A model generated the notes under the pieces. That model saw only the letters and a program-made list of their open reading frames with translations. It ran no database searches and was not told where the DNA came from. DNA of 64,000 bases from JAVBJV01 sp031555315 (lineage in GTDB: Bacteria > Pseudomonadota > Alphaproteobacteria > Acetobacterales > Acetobacteraceae): NCBI GenBank assembly GCA_031555315.1, contig JAVBUO010000005.1, positions 310,001 to 374,000 on the forward strand, written 5' to 3'. How positions within the stretch are numbered: the first letter of the stretch is position 1; the number at the start of each line of letters is the position of its first letter. Shown piece by piece: positions 44,966 to 52,916 of this stretch. Position numbers and translations under genes: made by a program.

Positions 44966-45922
44966 TCAGGCCAGCCCCAGTCGTCCCATCTCGAGGAACT
45001 TGGTCCGCCGCTGCGCTTTCAGAGAGGCGCCGTCCATGACCAGTAGCGGTGTCAGACTCTGCGAAATCGCTTTCCCGACGATATCGACCATGCCCTCGGG
45101 GTCGCGATGTGCGCCACCCAGCGGCTCGTTGATCACACTGTCGACGAGTTCCAGCCGCTTCAGATCGGCGGCGGTCAGTTTCAGCGCGTCGGCGGCGGTT
45201 TCGGCCTGTGCGGCGTCGCGCCACAGGATCGAGGCGCAGCCTTCAGGCGAGATCACCGAATAGATCGCATGTTCGAGCATCAGCACCCGATCGCCGGTCG
45301 CCAACGCGATAGCGCCGCCCGAACCGCCTTCGCCGATGATCGTGGCGATGATCGGCACCGGCGCTTCCAGACAGGCCTCGATCGAACGTGCGATGGCTTC
45401 CGCCTGGCCGCGGGCCTCGGCTTCGACCCCAGGGAACGCGCCCGAGGTGTCGACGAAGGTCAGGATCGGCATGCCGAACCGCCCGGCCAGCTCCATGATC
45501 CGGCGCGCCTTGCGATAGCCCTCGGGCTTGGCCATGCCGAAATTGTGCTTCACGCGGCTTTCGGTGTCGGTGCCCTTTTCCGTGCCCAGCACCGCGACCG
45601 GTTGACCGCGAAAGCGCCCGAGCCCGCCGATGATCGCGGCGTCGTCGGCAAAGGCGCGATCGCCGGCCAGCGGCGTGAAATCGTCGATCAGCCCGGCGAC
45701 ATAGGCCAGCGCCTTGGGCCGATTCGGGTGGCGCGCCACCTGCGTCTTTTGCCACGGGGTCAGCCGGGCATAGGTCGCCCGCAACTGCTTGTCGGCCTTG
45801 TCGGTCAGACGCGTGACTTCTTCCGCGATGTTGATCCCGGCGGGATTCGACATATGGCGGAGTTCTTCGATCTTGCCTTCAAGCTCGGCGATCGGTTTCT
45901 CGAATTCAAGAAAATGGCGCAT
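44966..45922 (-). CDS. accA: Acetyl-CoA carboxylase carboxyltransferase subunit alpha
   Basis: 318 residues, full length. The N-terminal helix pair (FEKPIAELEGKIEELRHMS) is followed by the crotonase-like carboxyltransferase domain: RHPNRPKALAYVAGLIDDF near 65, PVAVLGTEKGTD near 114 and GEGGSGGAIALATGDRVLML near 201. With AccD it transfers the carboxyl group from carboxybiotin to acetyl-CoA in fatty acid synthesis. It follows xerD by 11 bases, so the leftward unit is small membrane protein, xerD, accA. Confidence 0.96.
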   Translation of the reverse strand: MRHFLEFEKPIAELEGKIEELRHMSNPAGINIAEEVTRLTDKADKQLRATYARLTPWQKTQVARHPNRPKALAYVAGLIDDFTPLAGDRAFADDAAIIGGLGRFRGQPVAVLGTEKGTDTESRVKHNFGMAKPEGYRKARRIMELAGRFGMPILTFVDTSGAFPGVEAEARGQAEAIARSIEACLEAPVPIIATIIGEGGSGGAIALATGDRVLMLEHAIYSVISPEGCASILWRDAAQAETAADALKLTAADLKRLELVDSVINEPLGGAHRDPEGMVDIVGKAISQSLTPLLVMDGASLKAQRRTKFLEMGRLGLA

Positions 45923-45933
45923 GGGGGGATCCC

Positions 45934-46836
45934 TTAACCCAAATCACGCGCGGATGGAACACGGCTGTTGGCGACCGCCAACGGGTGATGCGCCTCAACC
46001 AGCTGGCGCAGGCGTTCCGACAGGATATGGGTATAGATCTCGGTTGTTGCGATATCGCTATGACCAAGCAGGGTCTGCAGGCTGCGCAGGTCGGCGCCGT
46101 GGGCCAGCAGGTGCGAGGCGAAGGAATGGCGCAGCACGTGCGGCGACACCCGGGCCGGGTCCAGCCCGGCATCCAGCGCCACGCGCTTCAGCAGCAGGGC
46201 GAATCCCTGACGCGTCATGGGGTGTTTGGGGTTCTTGCCGGGAAACAGGAACCGCGATTCGTGCGGCAGGGCAGCGATCAGGGCACGGGCAGCTTCCTTG
46301 GCGGCGGCGGACAGCGGCACCAGGCGTTCCTTGCCGCCTTTGCCGCGCACGGTAACCAATTCCGCGTCGGCAGAGACGGACTGTCGCGGCAGGGCGATCG
46401 CCTCGCTGACCCGCAGGCCGGTCGCATAGAGGATTTCCAGCGCCGTGCTGGCCAGCAGGCCCGGCAGACCGGGGCGGCGGCGCGCTGCGGCCAGCAGGGC
46501 CTCGACTTCGGCCTCGCTCAGGTATTTCGGCAGTGTCTTGGGCAGTCTTGGGAATTCGACCAGCGCGGCGGGGTCGTCGGCGCGGGTGCCTTCGCGCAGC
46601 AGAAAGCGGAAAAACTGGCGCACGGCGGACAGACGCCGCGCGGCCGTGCGGGCGGCGAGGCCGCTGGCCGACATGGCCTGCAACCATGCGGTGATCTGTG
46701 TGCTGTCGGCGGCGGCCGGGCTGCCGCAGAAAAGCGCGAAGTCTTCCAGATCGGTGCGATAGGCGGCCAGCGTGTTGCGCGCCGCGCCGCGCTCGGCGGC
46801 CTGCATTTCCAGAAAGGCCTCGATATGGCGGTCCAT
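45934..46836 (-). CDS. xerD: Tyrosine recombinase XerD
   Basis: 300 residues, the standard length. N-terminal SAM-like core-binding domain (1-90), then the catalytic domain with Arg in ATGLRVSEA near 147, Lys in RGKGGKERLVP near 171, the HVLRHSFASHLLAHG box near 240, His in LLGHSDIATTEIYTH near 264 and the nucleophilic Tyr in the same segment. It resolves chromosome dimers at dif together with XerC. It is encoded in the housekeeping context next to accA with no mobile-element signs, so it is the chromosomal enzyme and not a phage integrase. Confidence 0.95.
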   Translation of the reverse strand: MDRHIEAFLEMQAAERGAARNTLAAYRTDLEDFALFCGSPAAADSTQITAWLQAMSASGLAARTAARRLSAVRQFFRFLLREGTRADDPAALVEFPRLPKTLPKYLSEAEVEALLAAARRRPGLPGLLASTALEILYATGLRVSEAIALPRQSVSADAELVTVRGKGGKERLVPLSAAAKEAARALIAALPHESRFLFPGKNPKHPMTRQGFALLLKRVALDAGLDPARVSPHVLRHSFASHLLAHGADLRSLQTLLGHSDIATTEIYTHILSERLRQLVEAHHPLAVANSRVPSARDLG

Positions 46837-46838
46837 AT

Positions 46839-46982
46839 TCAGCGCGGCGCGAGGCTGTCGTTCGGGATGACGGTTTCGATCGTCTGGCGCGAAGCTTCGG
46901 GCGGGAACAGTCCCAGGCCCAGAAAACCGATGAACCCGAGAACGATGAGGGCCAGGACGAAATAGACCAGAATGCGTTTCAT
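46839..46982 (-). CDS. 47-residue single-pass membrane protein upstream of xerD
   Basis: A frame from the ATG at 46982 to the TGA at 46839: MKRILVYFVLALIVLGFIG, then FLGLGLFPPEASRQT and ending NDSLAPR. It has one strong membrane helix (about 4-26) after a basic start, so the C-terminus is probably periplasmic. It ends 2 bases before the xerD ATG, so it is most likely co-transcribed with xerD and accA. Too short for family recognition by eye; its start, helix and spacing make it a convincing small gene. Confidence 0.72.
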   Translation of the reverse strand: MKRILVYFVLALIVLGFIGFLGLGLFPPEASRQTIETVIPNDSLAPR

Positions 46983-47064
46983 AGTGTTTCGGCAGCCTCC
47001 TGCGGTATCGCTATCGGGTAAATCCTCAGCGGAACGGGCCGTGGGGACTTTACGCTCGCTACTA

Positions 47065-47109
47065 TTTCAGGCTGTAAGGTGATTCCCTCCAACCTGAAAC
47101 TGCTCTAGC
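47065..47109. repeat. Intergenic palindrome related to the 33290 element
   Basis: TTTCAGG (47065-47071) pairs with CCTGAAA (47093-47099), followed by TGCTCTAGC. Read leftward it begins GCTAGAGCAG like the right end of the 33290 element and has the same centre GG(A/G)ATCACC. It lies between the small xerD-linked gene and aroKB. Confidence 0.6.
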
Positions 47110-47119
47110 TTCGTATCTC

Positions 47120-48790
47120 ATGACGCACAACACAACGCCTCCGTCGGCGGGAATATCGGCGCCGGCCCGCAGTGTTGTGCTGGTCGGACTGATGGGGGCG
47201 GGAAAGACCAGCATCGGCAAACGGCTGGCCGTGCGGCTGGGGTTGCCGTTCATCGATGCCGACACCGCGATCGAGGAAGCCGCCGGCTGTTCGATTGCCG
47301 ATGTTTTCTCTCAGTATGGCGAGGACGCCTTCCGCGATCTCGAACGCCGTGTGATTTTGCGCCTGCTGTCCGGCCCGGCAGTGGTGCTGGCGACCGGCGG
47401 CGGCGCGTTCATGGATCCGGACACCCGCGCAGCGATCCGCGCGCGGGCGGTTTCGGTCTGGCTGCGGTGCGCATTGCCGGTATTGCTGCACCGTGTTGCC
47501 GGGCGCACCCATCGTCCTCTGCTGAACGCCGGCGAGCCGGCTGAAATCCTTGCGCGACTGATGGCGCTGCGGCATCCCGTCTATGCCGAGGCCGACATCA
47601 TCGTCGACTGTTCCAGAGAACCGCCCGAGGTAACCACGACCATGGTACAGACAGCTATAGAAACCCATGTGCCGCCGCGGCGGCTGGCGGTCGCTCTGGC
47701 GGACCGAACTTATGACATCGCAATCGGCGCCGGGCTGTTGCATCGGGCCGGGGCGCTGCTGGCGCCGGTGCTGCCGCAGAAACGCGCGGTGATCGTTAGC
47801 GATGAAACCGTGGCGGTGCTGCATTTGCAGACACTGAAGGACGGGCTGGCCGCAACCGGCGTGGAAACCGTCGATATCGTCGTGCCGGCCGGCGAGGCGA
47901 GCAAATGCTTCGCGACGTTGGAGCGTGTGGTCGATGACATTCTGAGCGCCAATATCGAACGCCGCACGACGGTGATCGCGCTGGGCGGCGGCGTGGTGGG
48001 CGATCTGGCCGGGTTTGCGGCGGCGATCACGCTGCGCGGCCTGCCGTTCGTGCAGATCCCGACAACGCTGCTCTCGCAGGTGGACAGCAGCGTGGGGGGC
48101 AAGACCGGGATCAATACGAAGCGCGGAAAGAATCTCGCCGGGGCGTTTCATCAGCCGCGCATGGTGCTGGCCGACACCGATGTGCTGGCCACTCTGCCGC
48201 GCCGCGCGCTGGCCGCCGGCTGGGCCGAGATCGCCAAGGCCGGGCTGATCGGCGACGCGGAATTCTTCGCCTGGTGTGAAGCGCATGGCGCAGCGGCAAT
48301 GGCTGGCGATGCCGCCGTTCTGGCCGAAGCTGTGGAGCGCGCCTGTGCGTTCAAGGCCGCTGTGGTCGCCGACGACGAACGCGAGGAGAAAGCCGATGGC
48401 GGGCGGGCACTGCTGAATCTGGGGCATACGTTCGGTCACGCACTGGAGGCCGAAACCGGTTATGGCGCTGCACTGCTGCATGGCGAGGGGGTGGCGATCG
48501 GGCTGGGGCTCGCCTACGATCTGTCGGCGCGTCTTGGTTATTGCAGCGCGGAGGACGCGGCGCGGGTGCGCATGCACATTGAAGCCGTCGGTCTGCCCGC
48601 CCGCATCGGACAGTTGAACCGGAGATTCTCGGCAGAGAAACTGCTGGCGCATATGCGCAAGGACAAGAAGGTGCGCGACGGCGCGATTACCTTCGTGCTG
48701 GCGCGCGGTATCGGCGAGGCCTTCACCGCGCGCGACATCGACCCCGCCGCGGTCCGCGCCCTGCTGATCGAGGAAGGCTGCGATCCGTGA
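47120..48790 (+). CDS. aroKB: Fused shikimate kinase / 3-dehydroquinate synthase
   Basis: 556 residues in one uninterrupted frame. Residues about 15-180 are shikimate kinase: P-loop GLMGAGKTSIGKRLA near 23, FIDADTAIEEAAG near 44 and ATGGGAF near 89. Residues about 188-556 are AroB: GGGVVGDLAGFAAA near 292, QVDSSVGGKTGIN near 323, and the zinc-site motifs NLGHTFGHALE near 433 and LLHGEGVAIG near 453. The product does two steps of aromatic amino acid synthesis (steps 2 and 5). Separate genes are usual; the fusion is known in acetic-acid bacteria. No ribosome site is evident. Confidence 0.95.
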   Translation: MTHNTTPPSAGISAPARSVVLVGLMGAGKTSIGKRLAVRLGLPFIDADTAIEEAAGCSIADVFSQYGEDAFRDLERRVILRLLSGPAVVLATGGGAFMDPDTRAAIRARAVSVWLRCALPVLLHRVAGRTHRPLLNAGEPAEILARLMALRHPVYAEADIIVDCSREPPEVTTTMVQTAIETHVPPRRLAVALADRTYDIAIGAGLLHRAGALLAPVLPQKRAVIVSDETVAVLHLQTLKDGLAATGVETVDIVVPAGEASKCFATLERVVDDILSANIERRTTVIALGGGVVGDLAGFAAAITLRGLPFVQIPTTLLSQVDSSVGGKTGINTKRGKNLAGAFHQPRMVLADTDVLATLPRRALAAGWAEIAKAGLIGDAEFFAWCEAHGAAAMAGDAAVLAEAVERACAFKAAVVADDEREEKADGGRALLNLGHTFGHALEAETGYGAALLHGEGVAIGLGLAYDLSARLGYCSAEDAARVRMHIEAVGLPARIGQLNRRFSAEKLLAHMRKDKKVRDGAITFVLARGIGEAFTARDIDPAAVRALLIEEGCDP

Positions 48791-48802
48791 ATTTTAACCC
48801 GC

Positions 48803-48840
48803 AAAGATCGGCCACACCGTAGCAGTATCGGCCGGTCTTT
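48803..48840. terminator. Weak hairpin between aroKB and the acyltransferase gene
   Basis: AAAGATCGGCC and CGGCCGGTCTTT form an imperfect stem with a 15-base loop between the two convergent genes. The run of T is short, so termination is only likely. Confidence 0.4.
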
Positions 48841-49714
48841 AGCGCCAGCGGCGATGGAGCCAGAGCCACTGCTCCGGATGTTCGCGGATCCAGCCTTCGA
48901 TCACGCTGGTGATTTTCTGCATCGCGCCCTGGACGTCGATCAGCCCGTCGGCGTCGCGCGGCAGGTCGGTGATCTCCTGCGTTTCCAGCCGGAAGCGGCA
49001 GTCGGGCAGACGGATCACGCGGATGCCCAGCACGGGACAGTCGAACTTGCGCGCCAGCCGCGCGATGGTCGGGTTGGCGCGGCAGGTGCGCCCGAAGAAG
49101 GTGACGTCGACCCCGCGGCTGAAATGCTGGTCCACCAGCATCCCCACATTGACGCCCTGTTCCAGCAATTCGTTCAGTTCGAATCCTGCCGTCGCGCGGG
49201 CGCGCACCAGCCTGCCCATCAATTTTTCACGGATGCGCAGAATGTGGGCCGCAACATATTTGTTGTTGGGCATCCGATAGACGACCGCGCTGGGCAGGTC
49301 GAAGTGCGGCGGCAGCAGCGCCGGCAGTTCCCAGTTCGCCATGTGGGCGGTGAAAGCCAATGCCGGCTTTCCCTGCTGACGATGGCGTTCAAAAAGGGCG
49401 ATGTCTTCGTCCGGAATTTCGATCCGGCTGTTCGAATCTTTGCTCCACAGGCGGTCCATATGCGGATATTCACCGCCCACACGGCCGAGATTGTCCCACA
49501 CCCCCAGCAGTGTCGCTTCGATCCAGGCCGGATCGCGGTTGGGGAAGGCGCTTTGCAGCTGCCGGCGCGCCATGCGCGCAACCTTCAGGTGCGGGCCGAT
49601 CTTACGCATGATCCAGCCGCAGAATCTGCTGGAAAATTCCAGCGGCAACAGCCGCATGACGGTCAGAGTCAGCCAGGCCAGGCCGCCCGAAAGACGGTTG
49701 AAGATATCGTGCAT
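48839..49714 (-). CDS. Lipid A biosynthesis lauroyl/myristoyl acyltransferase (LpxL/HtrB family)
   Basis: 291 residues from the ATG at 49714; an in-frame ATG at 49792 would overlap the divergent permease start and adds a non-conserved tail. The N-terminal amphipathic/membrane helix (about 8-30) precedes the catalytic HAMMN-type box, here FTAHMANWELPALL near 112 (His-x4-Glu), and DQHFSRGVDVTFFGR near 195. The C-terminus is the typical HPEQWLWLHRRW. It adds a secondary acyl chain to Kdo-lipid A at the inner face of the membrane. Which acyl chain is not readable. Confidence 0.9.
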   Translation of the reverse strand: MHDIFNRLSGGLAWLTLTVMRLLPLEFSSRFCGWIMRKIGPHLKVARMARRQLQSAFPNRDPAWIEATLLGVWDNLGRVGGEYPHMDRLWSKDSNSRIEIPDEDIALFERHRQQGKPALAFTAHMANWELPALLPPHFDLPSAVVYRMPNNKYVAAHILRIREKLMGRLVRARATAGFELNELLEQGVNVGMLVDQHFSRGVDVTFFGRTCRANPTIARLARKFDCPVLGIRVIRLPDCRFRLETQEITDLPRDADGLIDVQGAMQKITSVIEGWIREHPEQWLWLHRRWR

Positions 49715-49792
49715 GGAATCACTTATAGGAGATTTCGCCAAATCGTTGGAAGCCGGTGTATAAGGCGGGTTTGCAAAGCAGGCGAGGGGCAT

Positions 49793-50878
49793 GTGCAGAT
49801 AAATAGCGAACGCATAAATCCGGAACGGGCGATTGCTTGGTTCTTGCTGATTCTGCTGGGGGTTGGCTGTTTTCTGGTGTTGAAGCCGTTTCTGTCGGCA
49901 CTGCTCTGGGCGGTTATCCTTACCTATGCCAGCTGGCCCGGATTTGTCTGGTTGCGCACACGCTTAAGGCTGGCGCCGTCGTGGGTGGCGCTGCTGATGA
50001 CGCTGGGGCTGGCCTGTCTTGTCGTCGTGCCGCTGGCGATCGTGGCGCCGGCCAGCAGTCAGGACGTCAATACATTGATGACCGATCTGCGCAACTGGGT
50101 GTCAGCCGGCCCGCCGCAGGCGCCGGACTGGCTGGCGAACGTTCCGCTGGTCGGGCACGAGATCGCACAGCGGTGGAACGATATTACCACCGATCTGTCG
50201 CGGTTGCTGGATCTGCTGTCGCCCTATACGCGCACGATCGCCGAGACCAGCGTTTCCATTCTGCTCGGCATCGCAGGCGGCGTCATGGAGTTTGCCGTGG
50301 CTTTGTTCCTGGCGTTTTTCCTGTTCGTTTATGGAGAACAGCTTGCCGAGTGGCTAGAAACGGCGATCGACCGCGTTGGCGGCAAGCGTGCCCGACACAC
50401 GTTGAATGTGGCGGGTGCGACGGTGCGGGGTACCGTATACGGTATTCTTGGAACCGCCGTGGTGCAGGGCATACTGACGGCGCTCGGCCTGTGGGCGGTC
50501 GGGGTGCCGAGCCCGGTACTGCTGGGTGTCATTGCCGGACTGATCTCGGTGCTGCCGATTGGCGCGCCGGTCGTCTGGATTCCGGCAGCGATCTGGTTAC
50601 TGCTGCGCGGTGATGTCTGGCTGGGTATCGGTCTGGCGTTGTATGGCGGGCTGATCATCAGCAGTGCGGATAATCTCATCCGGCCCTGGTTTATTGCGCG
50701 CGGCGCAAATCTGCCCTTTTTGCTGACCATTCTGGGGGTGCTCGGCGGCGTTGTGGCTTTTGGGTTTCTGGGGATTTTTCTGGGCCCTGTGCTGCTGGGG
50801 GTCGGTTATACCGTCGTCAACGAATGGTTGCGCGAGGAGCCCATGGAACAGCCATCACAGGATGAAACGTCGGATTGA
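49793..50878 (+). CDS. AI-2E family transporter (YdiK/PerM type)
   Basis: 361 residues from the GTG at 49793, chosen because GAGGGG lies just upstream; earlier in-frame codons run antisense through the acyltransferase gene. Seven to eight membrane helices: two at the N-terminus (about 14-50), a long periplasmic/cytoplasmic loop with SSQDVNTLMTDLRNWV, then the conserved region GTAVVQGILTALGLWAVGVP near 220 and LPIGAPVVWIPAAIWLLLRG near 260. Functions vary in this family (Na+/H+ exchange, autoinducer-2 export), so no substrate is given. Confidence 0.88.
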   Translation: MQINSERINPERAIAWFLLILLGVGCFLVLKPFLSALLWAVILTYASWPGFVWLRTRLRLAPSWVALLMTLGLACLVVVPLAIVAPASSQDVNTLMTDLRNWVSAGPPQAPDWLANVPLVGHEIAQRWNDITTDLSRLLDLLSPYTRTIAETSVSILLGIAGGVMEFAVALFLAFFLFVYGEQLAEWLETAIDRVGGKRARHTLNVAGATVRGTVYGILGTAVVQGILTALGLWAVGVPSPVLLGVIAGLISVLPIGAPVVWIPAAIWLLLRGDVWLGIGLALYGGLIISSADNLIRPWFIARGANLPFLLTILGVLGGVVAFGFLGIFLGPVLLGVGYTVVNEWLREEPMEQPSQDETSD

Positions 50879-50908
50879 TGGCAAAGTTCCCTTGCATGGT
50901 CGCTGTTG

Positions 50909-50936
50909 CCGGGTATGCTTTTTCAGCAATACCCGG
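50909..50936. other. Hairpin upstream of the second dipeptide-type operon
   Basis: CCGGGTAT (50909-50916) pairs with ATACCCGG (50929-50936); GCT/AGC inside extends it. There is no T-run on either side, so it is a strong RNA stem but a poor terminator. Confidence 0.5.
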
Positions 50937-50979
50937 AACAGGGTAGAAAACGAACCATACGGGAGAGACACGTAACCGG

Positions 50980-51021
50980 ATGAAGCAGCCGATGTTCCCC
51001 GCTGAAGCCGGGGCTTTTTGA
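50980..51021 (+). other. 13-codon leader frame with a terminator-like stem, coupled to the permease start
   Basis: An ATG at 50980 opens MKQPMFPAEAGAF and stops at TGA 51019-51021, sharing one base with the permease ATG (TGATG). Within it CCCCG...CCGGGG is followed by CTTTTT, an intrinsic-terminator-like stem directly before the permease. It could be a leader peptide/attenuator, or the scar of a lost binding-protein gene. GGGAGAGA lies 13 bases upstream, where a binding-protein ribosome site would be expected. Confidence 0.35.
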
Positions 51022-51995
51022 TGTTTGCGTATATCATCGGCCGTTTGTTGCAGGCGATACCCGTTCTGTTGGCGGTGGGACTGATTGCATTCGGTATGTT
51101 CGCCTTTGTGGGCGATCCGGTCTCGGCCATACTGGGGCAGGAATTCACCGAGGCACAGCGCGCCAAACTGGTCGCGGATCTGGGGCTGGACCAGCCGTTC
51201 TTCGTGCAGTTCTTCAGGTTCATCTGGCGCACCCTGCAGGGCGATTTTGGCATTTCCTATCGTCTTAGCCGCCCGGTGTTGGACCTGATCATCGAGCGTC
51301 TGCCGGCCACGCTGGAGCTGGCGTTCTGTGCATCGATGCTGGCGCTGAGCATGGGTGTGCTGATGGGCGTGTTCACGGCGCTGCGTCCGCGGTCGTGGCT
51401 GTCGCAAGGGCTGCTGACGTTCAGCCTGATCGGTGTGTCGCTGCCGACCTTTCTGATCGGGATTTTGCTGATCCTGGTGTTCGCCGTCTGGCTCGGCTGG
51501 CTGCCGAGCTACGGACGCGGTGAAGTGGTACAACTGGGCTGGTGGAGCACTGGGTTCCTGACGGTCTCGGGCCTGAAGGCGCTGATCCTGCCGTCGCTGA
51601 CCTTGGGGCTGTTCCAGCTTACCCTGATCATGCGCCTGGTGCGTTCGGAAATGCTGGAAGTCCTGCGGACCGACTACATCAAGTTCGCGCGGGCGCGCGG
51701 GCTGAGCAATCGGGCGATCAACTTCGGGCATGCGCTGAAGAATACGCTGGTGCCGGTGATCACCATTGCCGGTCTGCAGATTGGCGGGATCATCGCGTTT
51801 TCGATCGTCACCGAAACCGTGTTCACCTGGCCGGGTATGGGGCTGTTGTTCATCCAGTCGGTCAACGTGGCGGATATTCCCGTGATGGCGGCGTATCTGA
51901 TGCTGATCGCGTTGTTCTTCGTGATCATCAATCTGGTGGTGGATCTTCTGTACTACGCGGTCGATCCTCGGCTGCATGTCGGGCGGAGGCGATAG
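51021..51995 (+). CDS. Second dipeptide-type ABC importer: permease, DppB type
   Basis: 324 residues from the ATG at 51021. Six membrane helices from MFAYIIGRLLQAIPVLLAVG, with GLDQPFFVQFFRFIWRTLQG near 61 and the coupling loop FARARGLSNRAINFGHALKN near 224. Unlike the first importer (6357-11935), no substrate-binding-protein gene precedes it; the upstream gene is the AI-2E transporter. It is the first of four genes with tight spacing (51997 permease, 52917 and 53887 ATPases). The binding protein must be encoded elsewhere or has been lost. Confidence 0.92.
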   Translation: MFAYIIGRLLQAIPVLLAVGLIAFGMFAFVGDPVSAILGQEFTEAQRAKLVADLGLDQPFFVQFFRFIWRTLQGDFGISYRLSRPVLDLIIERLPATLELAFCASMLALSMGVLMGVFTALRPRSWLSQGLLTFSLIGVSLPTFLIGILLILVFAVWLGWLPSYGRGEVVQLGWWSTGFLTVSGLKALILPSLTLGLFQLTLIMRLVRSEMLEVLRTDYIKFARARGLSNRAINFGHALKNTLVPVITIAGLQIGGIIAFSIVTETVFTWPGMGLLFIQSVNVADIPVMAAYLMLIALFFVIINLVVDLLYYAVDPRLHVGRRR

Positions 51996-51996
51996 A

Positions 51997-52911
51997 ATGA
52001 CTGGTGTTTTTGCCCGTGTGATCGATTCCGATCTGTTCTATTCGTTCAGGCGTTCCCCTGCGGCAATGATCGCGAGCGTGGTCGGGGCGATTCTGGTCGT
52101 GCTGGCCGTTTTCGCGCCCTGGATCGCGCCGCAAAACCCATTCGATCCGGCCAGCCTGAATCTGATGGACGCTTTCACGCCGCCTGTCTGGTCGGCGGAC
52201 GGAAATCCGGCTTTCCCATTGGGGGCGGATGATCAGGGGCGCGACGTTCTGTCGGCCATCATGTACGGCATGCGGGTGTCGCTGCTGATCGGCGCGTCGG
52301 CGGTTCTGCTGTCGATGGTACTGGGCGTGACGCTTGGCCTGCTGGCCGGATATCTGGGCGGTGTACTCGATATGTTGCTGATGCGGATCGGGGACATCCA
52401 GCTGACGTTTCCGTCGATACTGGTGGCGCTGATGATCGACGGCATCGCCCGGATCGCACTGCCGCGCGACATTCACGACCAGTTCGCCATCTATGTGCTG
52501 ATCTTTGCGATCGGTATCAGCAAATGGGTGGATTTTGCGCGCACGGTGCGCGGCTCGACCCTGGTTGAACGTGGCCGCGATTATGTGCTGGCGGCGCGGG
52601 TAATCGGCCTGTCGCCGCTGCGGATCATGCTGGCGCATGTGCTGCCGAACGTCATGGGACCGGTGCTGGTGATCGCCACGTTGCAGCTTGGGTTCGCGAT
52701 CCTCGCCGAGGCGACGCTCTCGTTCCTGGGGGTGGGGCTGCCGCCGACGCAACCCTCGCTCGGCACGCTGATCCAGATCGGCAACGAGTTTTTGTTTTCG
52801 GGGGAATGGTGGATCACGGTGTTTCCGGGTGCGGCGCTGGTCCTGTTGGTGCTGTCGGTCAATCTGCTGGGCGACTGGCTGCGCGATGCGCTGAATCCGA
52901 GGTTGCGGTGA
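51997..52911 (+). CDS. Second dipeptide-type ABC importer: permease, DppC type
   Basis: 304 residues from the ATG at 51997, one base after the upstream TAG, with GGGCGGAGGCG ahead. Motifs: FPLGADDQGRDVLSAIMYGM near 73, DIQLTFPSILVALMIDGIA near 134 and the coupling loop VLAARVIGLSPLRIMLAHVL near 199. It pairs with the preceding DppB-type subunit. The last residues (RDALNPRLR) are typical of DppC. The next ATPase gene starts at or overlaps its stop. Confidence 0.92.
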   Translation: MTGVFARVIDSDLFYSFRRSPAAMIASVVGAILVVLAVFAPWIAPQNPFDPASLNLMDAFTPPVWSADGNPAFPLGADDQGRDVLSAIMYGMRVSLLIGASAVLLSMVLGVTLGLLAGYLGGVLDMLLMRIGDIQLTFPSILVALMIDGIARIALPRDIHDQFAIYVLIFAIGISKWVDFARTVRGSTLVERGRDYVLAARVIGLSPLRIMLAHVLPNVMGPVLVIATLQLGFAILAEATLSFLGVGLPPTQPSLGTLIQIGNEFLFSGEWWITVFPGAALVLLVLSVNLLGDWLRDALNPRLR

Positions 52912-52916
52912 GCGTG

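Noticed and set aside
45934..46836. Phage or island integrase
   Set aside because: The tyrosine recombinase has XerD motifs and sits between accA and a small gene with no tRNA, attachment site or phage genes.
47105..48652. Open minus-strand frame of 515 codons across aroKB
   Set aside because: Antisense to a gene with both complete enzyme domains; composition is of the shadow type.
48854..49792. Extension of the AI-2E permease frame 313 codons upstream
   Set aside because: It runs antisense through the acyltransferase gene; GTG at 49793 has a ribosome site and gives the normal family length.
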